Notes: generated by a model not told the origin, from the letters alone. DNA of 64,000 nt from Castanea sativa (GCF_040712315.1 NC_134023.1:15137442-15201441), one strand, 5' to 3'; numbered from the stretch's first letter, positions 11,387 to 24,207 are shown. Translations and numbers: made by a program.

Positions 11387-13990
11387 ATGGGTAGATTCAA
11401 ATGTCTAGTAGATACTGACACCAATATGGAGGGTTTCCGAGCCAAATATCGCATCCCTCAGGAAGTGGGTTTAAGATATTGCCCCCTAGAAGCCATAGCT
11501 AACGATAGGAAAGAAGGGGAAGTTGTCATTCCCATAATCGCATTTTTGGAGGGTGGAATGACACTTCCCATGAAGAATGTAACTAGCGAATACCTACGCA
11601 ATCATAAATTATGCCCAAACCAATGTACACCTAACATGTTTAGAATATTAGGTTGTGTCGACGCTCTCAACGAGCAAATGGGTTTGAGATTCACATGGCA
11701 TGACATTGCCCACATGTATAAGTGTCTCAAACTTAAAGGCGTAGGGTATTACCTCAAGTCTAGGTCTAGCATCACTAGGCTTATATCATGTCTTCCCAAA
11801 TCTAACAAAGGCATGAAGAAAGACTATTTAATCGCCTCTAAGAAGTGGTACAATGGTCCCCATTGTCCAGTCGAAGAGGGAAAACCAGGTATGATTCCAT
11901 AGGATTTAGGTCCCCTGGCTTGGGGTTTAGTTCTCTTAACTTTACCATTTAGATCTACATTGTATTTTATTTTCCTCTTTGTTTGACGTTTATTGTTGGT
12001 TTAACCATATTTGCTTCCTCGGGCATTTTTTCAGATAAATAGCACGTATTGCCTCGCTTAAGCTTGTCCAGTATCGCAGACCTCAATAGAGTTTTAAGAT
12101 TCGAGGTATTCGTGAGTGAAGACTTGCAGGTGAGGGCAGCCCATCTTATCTTGGGATACGAACCGCTATTAGCTACCCTCCAAGATATTGGTAACGCGAT
12201 GTCTCAAAACCAAATTTCCTTGCTCCACATGATTTACCGGATGACCCTTCCGTCATCCTATATGTTTGCCCACTAAAGGCAGTCCCTCCTTGGGTGCAAC
12301 TTGAGGCGACAGCCATCCGAGAAGAGCCCACATCTCCTTGCCTATCCCTTGAGGAGGAAATCGATCAGTTCTGACTCGAAGAAGCAGAGAAACCTCCAAA
12401 GGGCTACATTGTCAACATCTTAGACGAAAAAAATGAACCTGCCGAGAGCTCTGGTATCAAAGGCTTCATAGTTGCACGTGTAGACAACAACTCTGAGGAA
12501 GAAGAAGAAGAAATGCCTCAACAACCAGGGACAAGCTTGAGGGATCTACTTACACAAAAGGGCAAGCAAGCCATTGTGAAAGATGCTTCAGGATCCTAAC
12601 CTCCTATCAATCTCCCTCCCCCACCTCCTCCTTCAGGCTCTCTCATTGCCGTACCCAATCTTAAGAAAAAGAAAAGAATGAGTGAGATTGAGGAAGAAGA
12701 GTTGGCCCAGCAGAAGAAACAAAAACAACAAAAAGTGTCAAAGGGCCAGACACAAGCTTCCTCAGTGGAGAGCAGGGGGAGCCATGATTTGGATGAGGTG
12801 CACCGCACTCAATCCTAGTGGTCACCTCCTTTGGAATTGGATGGGACTCCTATTTCCCTCCATGCCTCCATAAGGGAGTTCCAAAAAGGGCATGCCCACT
12901 ACTTGGCCAAGGCCCTGGAGTAACCCATCTTGTTGCCCAAGGACATGGAGGCCCTGAAAATGATGAGGCAACCAAATCTTTCTCTATCCCTAAAAAGAGA
13001 TTTAGCTTTGGTACGTATCATTTGATTCCCTTATATTTGCAATTTACTTTCTGTTAACCCTTTTTAAACATATACACACCCTTAGGTTATTCTTCATAAT
13101 GCACTTGTTTGACACCCTTGTGCAGGATGTCCAGGAGGTTTTTGTAGCGGAGAAATGGGTGGAGGACGCTCGGAACAATGCTAAGGTTGAGGCCAACATC
13201 CAAATCAAGATTGAAAAAGCTCTTGGTCTAGCCGAGGAGGAGAAGAAGAAGCTTGCTGACAAGCTGGTGGAAGAGGTGAAATTAAGGAGGAGCGCTAAGG
13301 CTGGACTCAATACAGCCGAAGCCCAGGTAGAGGAGTAGCACAAGCAGCTCCAAAACAATGAAAAAGAGCTAGCCGCTACCAAACAAGACATTTTGCGCTT
13401 GAAAGGCGAGTTAGCACAAGCCCTGGAAGTGGCTCGTACCATAAAGGATACTGTGGATGCTGCATCACTTGCTTCCTTCAACAACGGAGTTGAAGAAACG
13501 AAAATCCGACTGGCTGAAGAACTTGCTGAAGTATGTAAGGATTACTACCAACACGTATGGTCAGAGGCCCTTAATATGGTAGAGGTTCCTGCTACCTCAG
13601 AATTAAGGAAGGCCGAAAACATGTGGCTGCCTCCAAACATCCGTGTGATTAAAGCCTTACCTCCTCTTCCAACTGTCCCCGAGTCAGTGCCTCCTTCACA
13701 ACCCTCAACTGTCCAGGGCTCTCTTCCACTCGCTAAAGTGTCTACAGGCTCTGACTAGGCTATGGTCTAGGATGAGAAGACTGATAAGGGTCTAAACAAG
13801 AAGGCTTACTAGGATGATCCTCCATTTAGGGTGAAAAGACAAAGGAAAGCAAATTATGACTCTGCTCGAGACCAAATCTACAAATGCTCCCCTAGTCATC
13901 AAGGAAGCAACTCCTAAATCCAAAGAAACTGGGCCAAAAGGGGCGGAGGATAAAACAAAGGAAGCTAAGACAAAGTCCAAAGAGGACCCT
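11387..13990 (+). pseudogene. antisense ORF (aORF) of the Tat retrotransposon, spliced and decayed
   Basis: Plus-strand gene inside the minus-strand element, starting 0.5 kb from the 3' LTR. First exon 11387-11888 starts MGRFKCLVDTDTNMEGFRAK and contains GLRFTWHDIAHMYKCLKL; a donor CCAG|GTATGA and an acceptor TTTTTTCAG|AT at 12034 bring in RLSLSSIADLNRVLRFEVFV in a compatible frame. Further on are a basic stretch KKKKRMSEIEEEELAQQKKQ (about 12660-12730) and a long coiled coil (13099-13600) with CKDYYQHVWSEALNMVEVPA. Several in-frame stops make it a pseudogene. Antisense ORFs at this place are known in Tat elements such as Grande and Retand; function unknown. Confidence 0.75.
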
Positions 13991-14554
13991 CCATTGAAAA
14001 CCAAGACATGAATAGCCTAGGACTCTCTCTCAACTTTTTGCCTAACCTCCAGATAGCTTTTCTTTATTACAAACTTACTATTGTTATCCTGTCCTTTTTT
14101 CTTTTTTCTTTTTTTAAATTTCCAATGTTATCACGTACATTTATAATTACAAGTTCAAGATTTTGATCTTTGCTTCTTTACAAATTTCACTCACTGGGAA
14201 TGTTTAATTCTTTATCTTAGTACAATTCATATACATAGTATAAATAACTTAGCATTCAAATGAACGGGGTAAATCTCTATAATGTCTTAGTTAATATTAG
14301 TAATTTGACATGGAAATAATTTCATCTCATTGACCTAAGCCATCAGTGGCCAACCTGTATATTGAAATTGTACTATTTAATGTGCAACAGCAAGCAGTTA
14401 AGTACATAAGAATGTACCTGAACCCAAAACAAAAGGAATATGGTCTAAGGCTAGATCTTATGTGAAATTTAGGCACAAAAGTAAATCATCAATCTCAACA
14501 AGGTATATGGTCTGAGAGCTAAGACATGGCAATAGCTCTGCTTGATTGTTAAAA

Positions 14555-14875
14555 AAAATGAACTGAAATGTTAATTTTCCCAAAGTAGATAGTCTGAAGA
14601 CCAGACGTAACTAAGGTTTTGTTTAACACTTAATAAAAATATTAATTTTCACAAGGTATGTGGTCCGAGGAGCCAAACATGACCAAGTTTCTGTTTGATG
14701 CTTAGAAAAAGGAACTGAAATGTTAATTTTCCCAAAATAGATGGTCCGAGGACTAGACGTAACTAAGGTTCTGTTTAACACTTAATAAAAATTTCAATTT
14801 CCACAAGGTATGTGGTCCGAGGAGCTAGACATGACCAAGTTTCTGTTTAATACATAGAAAAATGAACTGATAATT
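14555..14875. repeat. ~151-bp tandem repeat between integrase and antisense ORF
   Basis: About two units, each made of two similar half-units. AACTGAAATG recurs at 14561 and 14713, and a related AACTGA at about 14864; GGTCCGAGGA motifs recur. Tat/Ogre elements often carry such arrays here. Confidence 0.7.
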
Positions 14876-14937
14876 AACGCAACACAATATCAACAGAAAT
14901 AAGATGGCATAAGTGCCTTTCATTAATAATAATACAT

Positions 14938-16349
14938 TCATAGGTTATTTACATTCCAGGGACGTGGTACAACCTTTTCATCTAAGTCTGCAAGATAATA
15001 CGCCCCTATGCTAGCTACCAAAGTAATTCGATAAGGTCCTCCCCAGTTAGGTCCCAATTTTCCCCATGCTGGATTTTTGGTAGTACCCAAGACCTTCCTT
15101 AATACCAAGTCTCTAGGAACAAGTGGCCTTAACTTCACATGAGAATCATATCCCTGTTTGGGTTTATGCTGATAGTAAGCTAGCTGAACCATGACATTCT
15201 CTCGTCGTTCCTCAACTAGGTCTAGGCTTTTCTCCAGTAAGTTGTCGTTATTACTTGGGATGAAAGAGCTCATTCCTAATGTCGGAAACCCAGTTTTTAA
15301 AGGAATTACAGCCTCGGCCCCATAAATCATAGAGAAGGGTGTCTCTCTAGTGGATCTTCGACGTGTAGTTCGATATGTAGTTTGATATGTTCACAAAACA
15401 TGTGGCAATTTTTCACCCATCTTCCCTTGGCATCATCTAGCCTTTTCTTGAGTCTACTGACTATAACTTTATTGACTACCTCGGCCTGCTCATTCCCTTG
15501 CGGATAAGCCAGAGTGGATTATCTCTTAGTAATGCCTAGATAACAACAGTACCTTCTGAAGGCCTTACTATCGAATTACAGGCCGTTATCGAATATAAGA
15601 ATGTGAGGGATACCAAACCTAGTGACAATATTTTTCCAGACAAACTTCTTTACATCCACATCTCTAATGTTTGACAATGGCTCAGCCTCAACCCATTTAG
15701 TGAAATAATCTATTCCAACGAGCAACCACCTTCTATCCCCTGCTGACTTTGGGAAAGGTCCAACAATGTCTAGGCCCCATTGAGCAAAAGGCCAAGGACT
15801 AGACAGAGGATTAAGGACACCCCTTGGTTGATGGATGTTGGGAGCAAATCTCTGGCGTTAGTCACACTTCTTTGCATAATCTTGGGATTCTCTCTACATA
15901 TTGGGCTACCAATATCCCTAGGTAAGAGCTCTATGAGCTAGAAACCTTCCTCCTGTGTGACTTCCACAAATCCCCTCATACAACTCCTCCAAAAGTGATT
16001 CCGTGACTTCAGGATATATACACAGCAAATATGGTCCTGAAAAGGAGCATTTGTACAACTTTTGATCCCCGGATAGCCAAAATCGAGGTGCTTTTCTGCG
16101 TACTTTATCTACTTCAGATTTCTCCTCGGGCAAGACATCATTTTTAAGGAAGGTTACTATAGGATCCATCCAACTAGGTCCCACCCTTATTTGATGAACC
16201 CGTATGACTCGAGGTAGGCTTTGTGCCGAGGACGTTGCAAGGGTAGCTAGGGAATCAGCATGGGTATTCATACTCCGGGAGACATGCACCAAAGTAAAAG
16301 ATTCAAACTTCGATTGTAAATACTTGACCTGAGCCAGGTATTCTTGCAT
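14938..16349 (-). pseudogene. gypsy integrase, degenerate
   Basis: The N-terminal zinc-binding part lies near 15920-16000 (LYEGICGSHTGGRFLAHRAL). The catalytic core, read in broken frames about 15340-15900, has WGLDIVGPFPKS, FDNG and NEQAEV (the D,D,E triad). The C-terminal part 15330-14938 has [20 protein letters not shown] and GKLGPNWGGPYRI. Several stops and frame changes. Confidence 0.82.
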
Positions 16350-16414
16350 TCTTAGATCTCTAGCTCTAACTTCCCTTCTACATGGGCCACCATCAGTTGT
16401 GAATCCGAGAACAT

Positions 16415-17080
16415 TTACACTATTTTTCTACCCATTTTTTGAACCATATTCATCCCTACTAGTAGCGCTTCATATTTTGCCTCATTGTTGGTAGTTGAGA
16501 ATCCCAGTCTCAAGGATTTCTCAAAAATAAACCCCTCAAGAGACACTAGAACTAACCCCACACCAAATCCTCTTTGGTTTGCTGCTCCATCAACATACAC
16601 TCTCCACACCAAAGGTTCTTTACATGAGATCATGCCAACTGATTTTTCATCCATGGCCAAGCCTTTAACATTCTCTTCTAATGAGGGCTTTGCAAATTCC
16701 GCTACCAAATCAGCAAGGACCTGGCCCTTCATGGAAGTATGAGGCATATACTTGATATCAAAAGCTTCCAAGATGGTACCCCACTTAGCAATCCTCCCTG
16801 TGTAATCAACGCTTTGAAGTACAAACTTAAGAGAAAGTTGAGTTAAAACAACAACTGTATGAGATTGAAAATAATGGAGAAACTTAAGTGTAGCATGCAC
16901 TACCGCTAGGACAGCTTTTTCCAAAGGTAGATAATGCACCTCGACTTCATGTAAGGATTTGCTCATGTAATAAGCTGACCTCTGCACATTATTATCAACC
17001 CGAATCAAGACCAAACTGACAGCATGATTAGCCACGGCAATATATGCAAACAGTACTTCATTAACTATTGGCCGAGACAT
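16415..17080 (-). pseudogene. gypsy tandem RNase H domains (retroviral-type plus archaeal-like)
   Basis: The first RNase H has YYMSKSLHEVEVHYLPLEKA and LSLKFVLQSVDYTGRIAKW. A second one follows after a linker: WRVYVDGAANQRGFGVGLVL and TTNNEAKYEALLVGM, the archaeal-like RNase H typical of Tat elements. One frame covers both, but neighbouring frames are broken. Confidence 0.85.
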
Positions 17081-17245
17081 AATGGGTGGTCACGAAAGAT
17101 AATCCTTGAGCTATTGAAAAGCAAAAGCACATTTCTCGGTCCATTCAAATCCTTTCCACTTATTCAATAATTGGAAGAAAGGCATGCACCTATCTACAGA
17201 CCGAGAGATGAACCGATTAAGAGCAGTAGTCATCCTAGTTAACCT

Positions 17246-18179
17246 TTAAACCTCCTTAGGATTCCGAGGTGGCTGTAAGTTACTAATTTCCTTGACCTGT
17301 GCAAGATTGACCTCAATTCCCCAATGAGTTAGCATATAACCCAGAAACTCTCCAGATCTCACACCAAAAGAGCACTTGGAAGTATTGAGACGTAATTGAT
17401 ACTTCCTTAATGTCTGAAAAGTATCATTCAGATCTTCCACATGCATGGAAATTGTTTTACTTTTCACTACCATGTCATCCACATACACTTCAATAGTCCT
17501 TCCCAATTGTGGTTCAAACATCCTGGTCATCATCCTTTGATAGGTAGCCCTTGCATTTTTCAATCCAAAAGGCATTACCTTATATAGGAGTAACAAAGAC
17601 TATCTTCTATTGATCATTCAAAACCAAAGGTATTTGGTAGTAACTTTGGAAAGCATCCAAGAAACTCATCTAAGGATGCCTAACTGTAGTATCCATCAAC
17701 TGATTTATACGAGGCATTGGAAATGAATCTTTAGGACAAGCCTTGTTCAAATCTGTGAAGTCTGCACACACTCTCTACTTCCCATTCTTCTTCTTTACTA
17801 CCATTGTATGAGCCAACCATTCTAGATAGAACACTTCTTTAATAGCACCAGCCTTTTTGAGCTTAAGCACCTCTTCCTTGACAGCCTCTGAGTGCTCCTT
17901 AGAGGAATGTCGAGGTGGTTGCCTTCTTAGAACGATAGCCAGATTGACGTTCAAATGGTGATAAATGAAACTCGGATTAAATCCAGGGGCTTCATAAGCA
18001 TCCCATGCAAATACATCTACATTCTTTCTTAAAAACGTAACTAGCTCCACTTTCTCCTGATGTGGCAACTGAACTCCCAACTGAAAGAATTTTTCAGGAT
18101 CATCATCTATAAGAACCTTTTCTAACTCCTCACACGTAGCTTCCTCTATTGCCACTGCACTGGGTATAGTTAGAGACAT
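17246..18179 (-). pseudogene. gypsy reverse transcriptase, degenerate
   Basis: Upstream part has NVDVFAWDAYEAPGFNP and KKAGAIKEV; the palm core includes RVCADFTDLNKACPKDSFPM and MPFGLKNARATYQRMM with active site VYVDDMVVKS intact, then FLGYMLTHWGIEVN. Several in-frame TAG codons replace conserved Trp (for example NGK|RVCADF and HP|MSFLDAF), that is TGG to TAG changes. Confidence 0.88.
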
Positions 18180-18429
18180 TAATTGCTATGAGCCCCCTAC
18201 AGCCGAGGCCGAGGACTTTGGCCTTGGTTGATGCAGAATTGCAACTGCTATACACTATCTAGCCATAGATTAGCTCCCAATAATTTCCTCGATTAGTCCT
18301 CTAGACAAGAACTTCACCTTAACGTGTAGAGTTGAGGAAACGACACCCAGAGCATGCAACCAAGGCCTTGCCATAATAGCCGTGTAGGGAGAATAAGCGT
18401 CTACCACAATGAAATCCACAATGAATTTG

Positions 18430-18903
18430 TCATTTTGGTATGACAGCTTTCCCCTTAAAGCTTATCAGTGGCAAATCGTAAGTCGTAAGATCCTCGAGCT
18501 TTAAGTTGAGCCTCTTGAACAAGTCAGGGTACATGATATCTACACCACTACCCTGGTTAACCATTACCCTTCTCACGTCGTAGCCCCCTATCCTCAGCGT
18601 AACAACCAAAGCATCATCATGCGGTTGGACAATCCTAATCTTGTCTTCTTCTAAGAAACCTAAAATAGGTGGAGTGTTCCCCTTAATCCTCTTCGGCTCA
18701 GAGTTAGACTCCTCAGCAAGAGTTCGTGACATAGACATCACCTTGGTAGGACGAGAACTAGTCCTGCAAAGAGCAGCAAAAATAACATTGATTTTTCCTA
18801 GAGGAGACCTTAATGAAATGTTCCCTTGGCTCACTGAACCTGAATTACCTCCTTGCCCACTGGGATGATACAAAAATTGCTTCAACCTTCCCTCCTTAAC
18901 CAA
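18430..18903 (-). pseudogene. gypsy aspartic protease region, active-site Asp lost
   Basis: Contains DALVVTLRIGGYDVRRVMVN then QGSGVDIMYPDLFKRL. In Tat-group proteases the catalytic motif sits in VD.GS..DI.Y; here the Asp is Asn (VNQGSG), so the enzyme would be inactive even without the surrounding stops. Confidence 0.75.
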
Positions 18904-19739
18904 CTACTCCAAATGATTTCACAGAGTCCTACAATCTTCAGTGGTATGACTTCTGTCCAGATGATAGTGGTAGTAGAGATTCTGATTACACCTCAGAGGA
19001 TCCCCAGCCATCTTATTGGGCCATTTGAAGTATGGTTCATTTCGGATTTTCTCCAACACCTGATGCACCGGTTCTTGGAATACAGTGCTAACCACCCATG
19101 GGATAATAGGACCAGATGGCCCAGCAAAATCTCTTCGGGGCCTATTGTTGTTGTATCTGTCCGACCTGAAATCCCTCATCTCCTGAAGGATAACCTTCAT
19201 TTTTCCCTTACCCTGTTGTTGATCTTCCTCAACCCGTTTATACTCATCAATTCAATCCATGAGCCAACGTGCTCAGTATGAAGGCCAACCTTGAAAGTCC
19301 ATATCGCTACATCATCAAAATCACCATCAATCTCATTGAACATTTCCCAGTACCTGTCAGAGTTTATTCTCAGGGTTTCCCCTTCTCTCATGGCCATGGA
19401 TAATAATGAATCTAAAGGTCGATGAACTCTACTGTAGGTGATGAAGCAAGACCCAAATGCCCTAGTGAGTTCCATGAAGGAATCAATAGAACCTGCCTTC
19501 AACCCATTAAACCATCTCATCGCAACAGGTCCCAAGTTAGAAGGAAAGACTTTGCACATCAAAGTTTCATTTTTAGAGTGTATTGCCATCCTTTGATTGA
19601 AATGACTCACGTGTTCCACAAGGTCTATTCGACCATTATAAATGGTGAACGTGGGTTGAGTAAATCGCCGTGGAAGCTTCCCCTTCTCCACCCTAAGTGT
19701 GAAAGGTGACTTGGAAATTTGGTGTAACGCCCTACTCAT
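18904..19739 (-). pseudogene. gypsy gag (capsid and nucleocapsid), degenerate
   Basis: Retrotransposon gag capsid segment with VFPSNLGPVAMRWFNGL and SFMELTRAFGSCF, then RPRRDFAGPSGP and a zinc-knuckle relic YYHYHLDRSHTTEDC in which the first Cys of the usual C-x2-H-x4-H-x4-C motif is Tyr. Two overlapping frames (19739-19197 and 19200-18919) followed by stops show at least one frameshift. The protein would have packaged element RNA in virus-like particles. Confidence 0.8.
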
Positions 19740-20148
19740 AGCATCATTTCCTAAGCCCCTAGAGGAAGATTCCCTGCTCTGATGACCGTGAAGATGATCA
19801 GGAGGAGTTCTTGACCTGGACCTACAACCACTGCCCTGGCTATCTTCAAAAGAATGGTCAGAAAAAGAGGGTGTTCGCCTTCACCTTTCGCGGTGCAACT
19901 TCTTCTTCAAATGGTCAATCTCCTTCTGCATGGCTTTTGCATGTTCCTCGTGAGGGATTCTGCTTCCATCTCATGAACGACTCCCCTCAATGTGCTCTAT
20001 ATGCACACTACCCTCTCAATCTTGTTCCTACTCAAGGTGCTAGGAGTGATCCTCATGCTGGGATCCCATAAACTCTGCATGATGTGGACCTACGCCTACT
20101 ATAATGTTCCAATTCCTTAAACACAAGGTTCCTATAGACGGCACCAAT

Positions 20149-20942
20149 TGTAAGGTCACAATTCGCACCCGACCCCAACAACATGAAGGGTGCAGGCCCA
20201 AAAAGCCCTATACAATGAAATTTGTAGAATGTGGACTTGAAACCTAGGTTCTATGGATATTGGATAACAAAATGATGGGTTAGATCCCCAATTTATGTGC
20301 GACGAACTGATTATATAATAAAAACTCTCCTCAGAAGTAAGCTGAGGATGACTTATATTCCCTTTCCTTGTTTTAAGAATAGATTACAATTGAAGGTGAT
20401 GTGTACAGTCTTTTTTCTCCGATCCCTTTGCTTGAATACCTTTCTTTTCCTTTTATATCATCCTCCTTCTTCTCTCCATTTTCTATGTATGGCTCAGATC
20501 ACCAATCTAGATACTTGTCCCATCCACCACCCTCTTGAAGTCTTCAAACAATAGCTATAAGGCTGATCACTACTATTTAGAGGTCATTTCTTCATTAATG
20601 TGGCCAGAGAGGTAAGTGCAGAGTTTTTAATGCGGTGGTAGCAGCTTTTTCTCAGATATTTCTCATTCACTCTTTCTCTCTGTGTCCTTATGGAATGCAT
20701 TTTCTTCCACCAAACCTCCTAAAATGTCCTTATAAACGTCACGGTGTATAGTATAGTCTTCACTTCATATAACCGAGGAAATGTCCTTCCTTAGACTATT
20801 TCCACTTACCTCCTTCACAACAGTTTGCTTATGGGTTTTTAAGTACAGTATCATTACTACTCTTAAACCTTCCTCGGACAAATTAATCTCCTCGGATCAG
20901 GTCCAAGGCCCAAGAACATATCCTAACCTTTTCATCTTCACA
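20149..20942 (-). repeat. 5' LTR of the Tat-type gypsy element
   Basis: About 794 bp; on the minus strand begins TGTGAAGATG and ends GACCTTACA. Pairs with 10116-10888. On the minus strand the primer-binding site follows at once (20148-20132, TTGGTGCCGTCTATAGG), resembling the tRNA-Asp-type site (TGGCGCCGTTGCC) with changes. Confidence 0.88.
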
Positions 20943-20947
20943 TTTTC

Positions 20948-21600
20948 TAAAAATTTTTTTTTTCACCAATATTAACTAATAATAACCTACCAAGATTTAT
21001 TGTGAAAGTATTGTGAAAATATTGTGATAAAAATTGATACTGATTTTAATTTGAACGTACTATTAAAATTATTTTTTTATCTTTCTAAAAAAATTTTTTT
21101 TTTCTTACAAATATTAGCTAATAATAACCTACCACTTAAAATTTATTGTAAAAGTATTGTGAAAATATTGTGATAAAAATTTATACTAATTTTAATTTGA
21201 ACGTACTATTAAAATAATTTTTTCTCTTTCTAAAAAAAATTATTTTTTTCTCACCAATATTAGCTAATAATAACCTACCACTTAAGATTTATTGTGAAAG
21301 TATTGTGAAAATATTATGATAAAAATTAATACTGATTTTAACTTGAACGTACTATTAAAATTATTTTTTTTCTCTTTCTAAAAAAAATAATTTTTTTCTC
21401 ACCAATATTAGCTAATAATAACCTACCACTTAAGATTTATTGTGAAAGTATTGTGAAAATATTGTGATAAAAATTGATACTGATTTTGATTTTAACATAC
21501 TATTAAAATTATTTTTTTTCTCTTTCTAAAAAAATTATTTTTTTCTCACCAATATTAGCTAATAATAACCTACCACTTAAAATTTATTGTGAAAGGGCAA
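20948..21600. repeat. ~146-bp tandem repeat array (five units)
   Basis: Units share ATTAGCTAATAATAACCTAC and AAGTATTGTGA plus a CTTTCTAAAAAAATT block. The anchor motif recurs near 20971, 21113, 21259, 21407 and 21554, spacing 142-148 bp. A sixth unit lies on the other side of the gypsy element at about 9985-10115, so the retrotransposon inserted inside the array. Confidence 0.85.
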
Positions 21601-21882
21601 TTTGGTAACTATACATTTGCTCAAACGGAACACACACCCACTTTCTAAATTTGGTCTAAAGAGCTCCATAATTATTTTGCTCGTTCTGTGTACATTTGGA
21701 AAACATAGCTTTCTTCCAAACTCAGCTTTTTGGTTCACACCACACACTGAAGTGACTTTTGCTTTTTCAAAAAGTGGCTTTTGGGGCTACAAAAGCCGAA
21801 ACAAACAGGCACTTAATCGATATAACTTCTTATATATAAGTTGTAGATTAATTTTTTAAATATAGTAGGAGAAAACTAAACT

Positions 21883-21883
<1 letters not shown>

Positions 21884-21928
<45 letters not shown>
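21884..21928. repeat. (TA)n microsatellite
   Basis: About 22 TA dinucleotides. From here to 22950 the DNA is AT-rich intergenic sequence with no recognised gene. Confidence 0.9.
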
Positions 21929-21932
<4 letters not shown>

Positions 21933-22952
21933 CTAAATATTATTAGATATAAATTTATTATATATCTTATTATTTTTATAATTTTAAAATTATTATTTAT
22001 TATTTATGACGTTATTGGTTTGATTATCGGTCCGACCATAAAATTAAAAACTACTCGTTTTAAAACCATATTTGGTTGAGCAAAAGAGAGAAAAACTAGT
22101 TCCATTAATTTTCCTCATTTTCATCAATCTCATTGTGTAGTATATATAAAGTCCAAAAACCGAAAGAAAAACTTTATAAAAAAAAAATCAAGATAAACCT
22201 AACCAACTATATAAGCAGCGTTAACTCACCCATTTATATGATGTGAAGTGACCAAGTTGACCTTCTAAATTTTGAACTCTGAAACTTGAAATCCAGCCAT
22301 AGCTAATCATCCTCCTCAAAGTGCTTGCCTCTCTTTGCTGGAGCTATTGAGTTTGAGGCGGCATCAAGTCAAGCAAGGCAACTTGCCAGGTGCTAATTCG
22401 TACAAGGCAGAGTGTAAGGCAATTAGTGTGGATATGACTTGGATTTTTAATTGATATGGCTGATTTTGGTTGGGCCAAGTTTGTCACAATGCACACCATT
22501 TGTCATGTATGCATTTCTCGTAAGTAAGTCAACAGTAGGGACCAAATTGATTGCAATTTGAAAATAATAACGACTAAATTAATTGCTACCAAAATATATG
22601 GACTAAATTGATTATGACCCCAAAATGTAGGGATCCAAATAGTATTTTTCATGGTTATATATTTTGAAAATCTAATAATTAGATTACATGTTTTTTATAT
22701 TCTTAATATATATATCAAAATTCATTCAAGTCAGATGTTAATTACTATTGATTCATAACGTATATATTATGCATAATTTAAAACTACAAACAAAAGTTTG
22801 AAATTTAAACATTTAACTGATGACATAACTATTGATATTCGATCTTCTTGTAATTTTTCAAACAAGAAGGATATAATAAAAAAAACAAAATGCAATCTAA
22901 CAAGAAGGTGGGGTTGGGTTATGGCCTCATTGGAGTATCATGTATCAGTATG

Positions 22953-24174
22953 AGGAATTTCAAGGGAGGAAGTTTGCTCTTGGTCTTTTTTTTTTTTAAA
23001 ATATATAATGTATATCCAGTTTTCTCTAGTCTTATTATGTGTAAAGCTCATAAGAAATACCACTTTAATAATTTATTTTAATAATTGCATAAATACAACA
23101 AGTAGGAAGGATTTAAAACCTAAATGATTCTAATTTTTTTTTTCATACACCATAATTATAGGTGGAGGATTTGAATCTAGTATGTTGGAAACACAAAGAA
23201 GTGTCATTTGAGTTACAAGACTCTGGATAATAACTCTATTGGAAACATAATGAAGTACCAGTTGAGCTACAAACTCTTGATTTATGTCTATAAATCAAAT
23301 AATATTATCAAAAGTTGTCCTGCACAAATATTTAGTTAAGATGGATATCAAAAGTTGAGACATTATAAGAGCTTTGTATAGAAAGTGGTTTTGCACTTAC
23401 ATAACTTGAATTTCCTTTCATCTTTGATGTAGTCTTGAATTCCTAGGGCTGCTTAACTTACCATAAAGGCATAAAGTTATAATCCATATTTTGTTTGACA
23501 TCTATAAAAACACATATAAATTCATTAAATTGGAATTTTCTATGTGCTAAGTTGAATGCTTGATGGTAACAAAAAAAAAAAAACAAAAACAAATAGATAG
23601 CAGTCAAGAAAAAAACATATAATTATAAAGAAGATGAAACTACATTGTCAGTCTCTGAACTCAATTATTGAAACCAAGTTCCTTGTTTTATTCTAATTTC
23701 TTATTTTTTTTATATCTGTTATTTCTAGGAAATCTGGAGTGCCCCTAGAAGAAAATATTATTGCATTGGGAAATAATTTGGCAAGGAAGAACTGAACACC
23801 AATGCTTTCTCAACATTTTCCTAAAGAGGTTTTCTAGAACAAGGAAAAAGATGCACTATTCAGTACTGACATTTCCTTATTCCTTCAAAATCTGAAATTG
23901 GTCTCCACTAATTAATAGAGCATTAGAGAAAAGCTTCATTTTTTTCTTTTTTCCCACGGAGGTACTTTCCATTTATCAGACTTCTTAATTTTATATAGTG
24001 GAAAATTTTCATTTTTTGCACTCACTAGATCTGGAAATCAAAGTTTGTATGATACAGATATTTAAGAATATATATGTTAGTCCATCTGAATTTTGAAATA
24101 TATATTAAGAAATTAAGGTGAAAACTATTGTAAAGCTCATAAGAAATTTCAAGGGAAGAAGTTTGCTATATTGG

Positions 24175-24207
<33 letters not shown>

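Larger units (their letters stand above)
10116..20942 (-). mobile_element. Ty3/gypsy LTR retrotransposon, Tat lineage, degenerate
   Basis: A full-length but dead element. LTRs are at 20942-20149 (5') and 10888-10116 (3'), TG...CA ended, flanked by near-identical 5-bp sequence (CTTTC left, TTTTC right). On the minus strand the order is gag, protease, RT, RNase H, second RNase H, integrase, tandem repeats, then an antisense ORF before the 3' LTR. The double RNase H and the antisense ORF mark the Tat group. Comparing about 165 bp of the two LTRs gives roughly 11 differences, so insertion is old. All ORFs carry stops. Confidence 0.92.
9729..21812. mobile_element. Tourist-like MITE, interrupted by a tandem array and the gypsy element
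   Basis: The left end GGGTGAGTTTAGTTTAGC and the reverse complement of the right end GTGCCTGTTTGTTTCGGC are imperfect terminal inverted repeats, each flanked by TTA (9726-9728 and 21813-21815), the target duplication used by PIF/Harbinger elements. Both flanks hold CTTTTTGAAA/AAAAGC motifs common in such MITEs. The interior is the 146-bp array and the nested retrotransposon. The inverted repeats are imperfect, so this is tentative. Confidence 0.4.
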
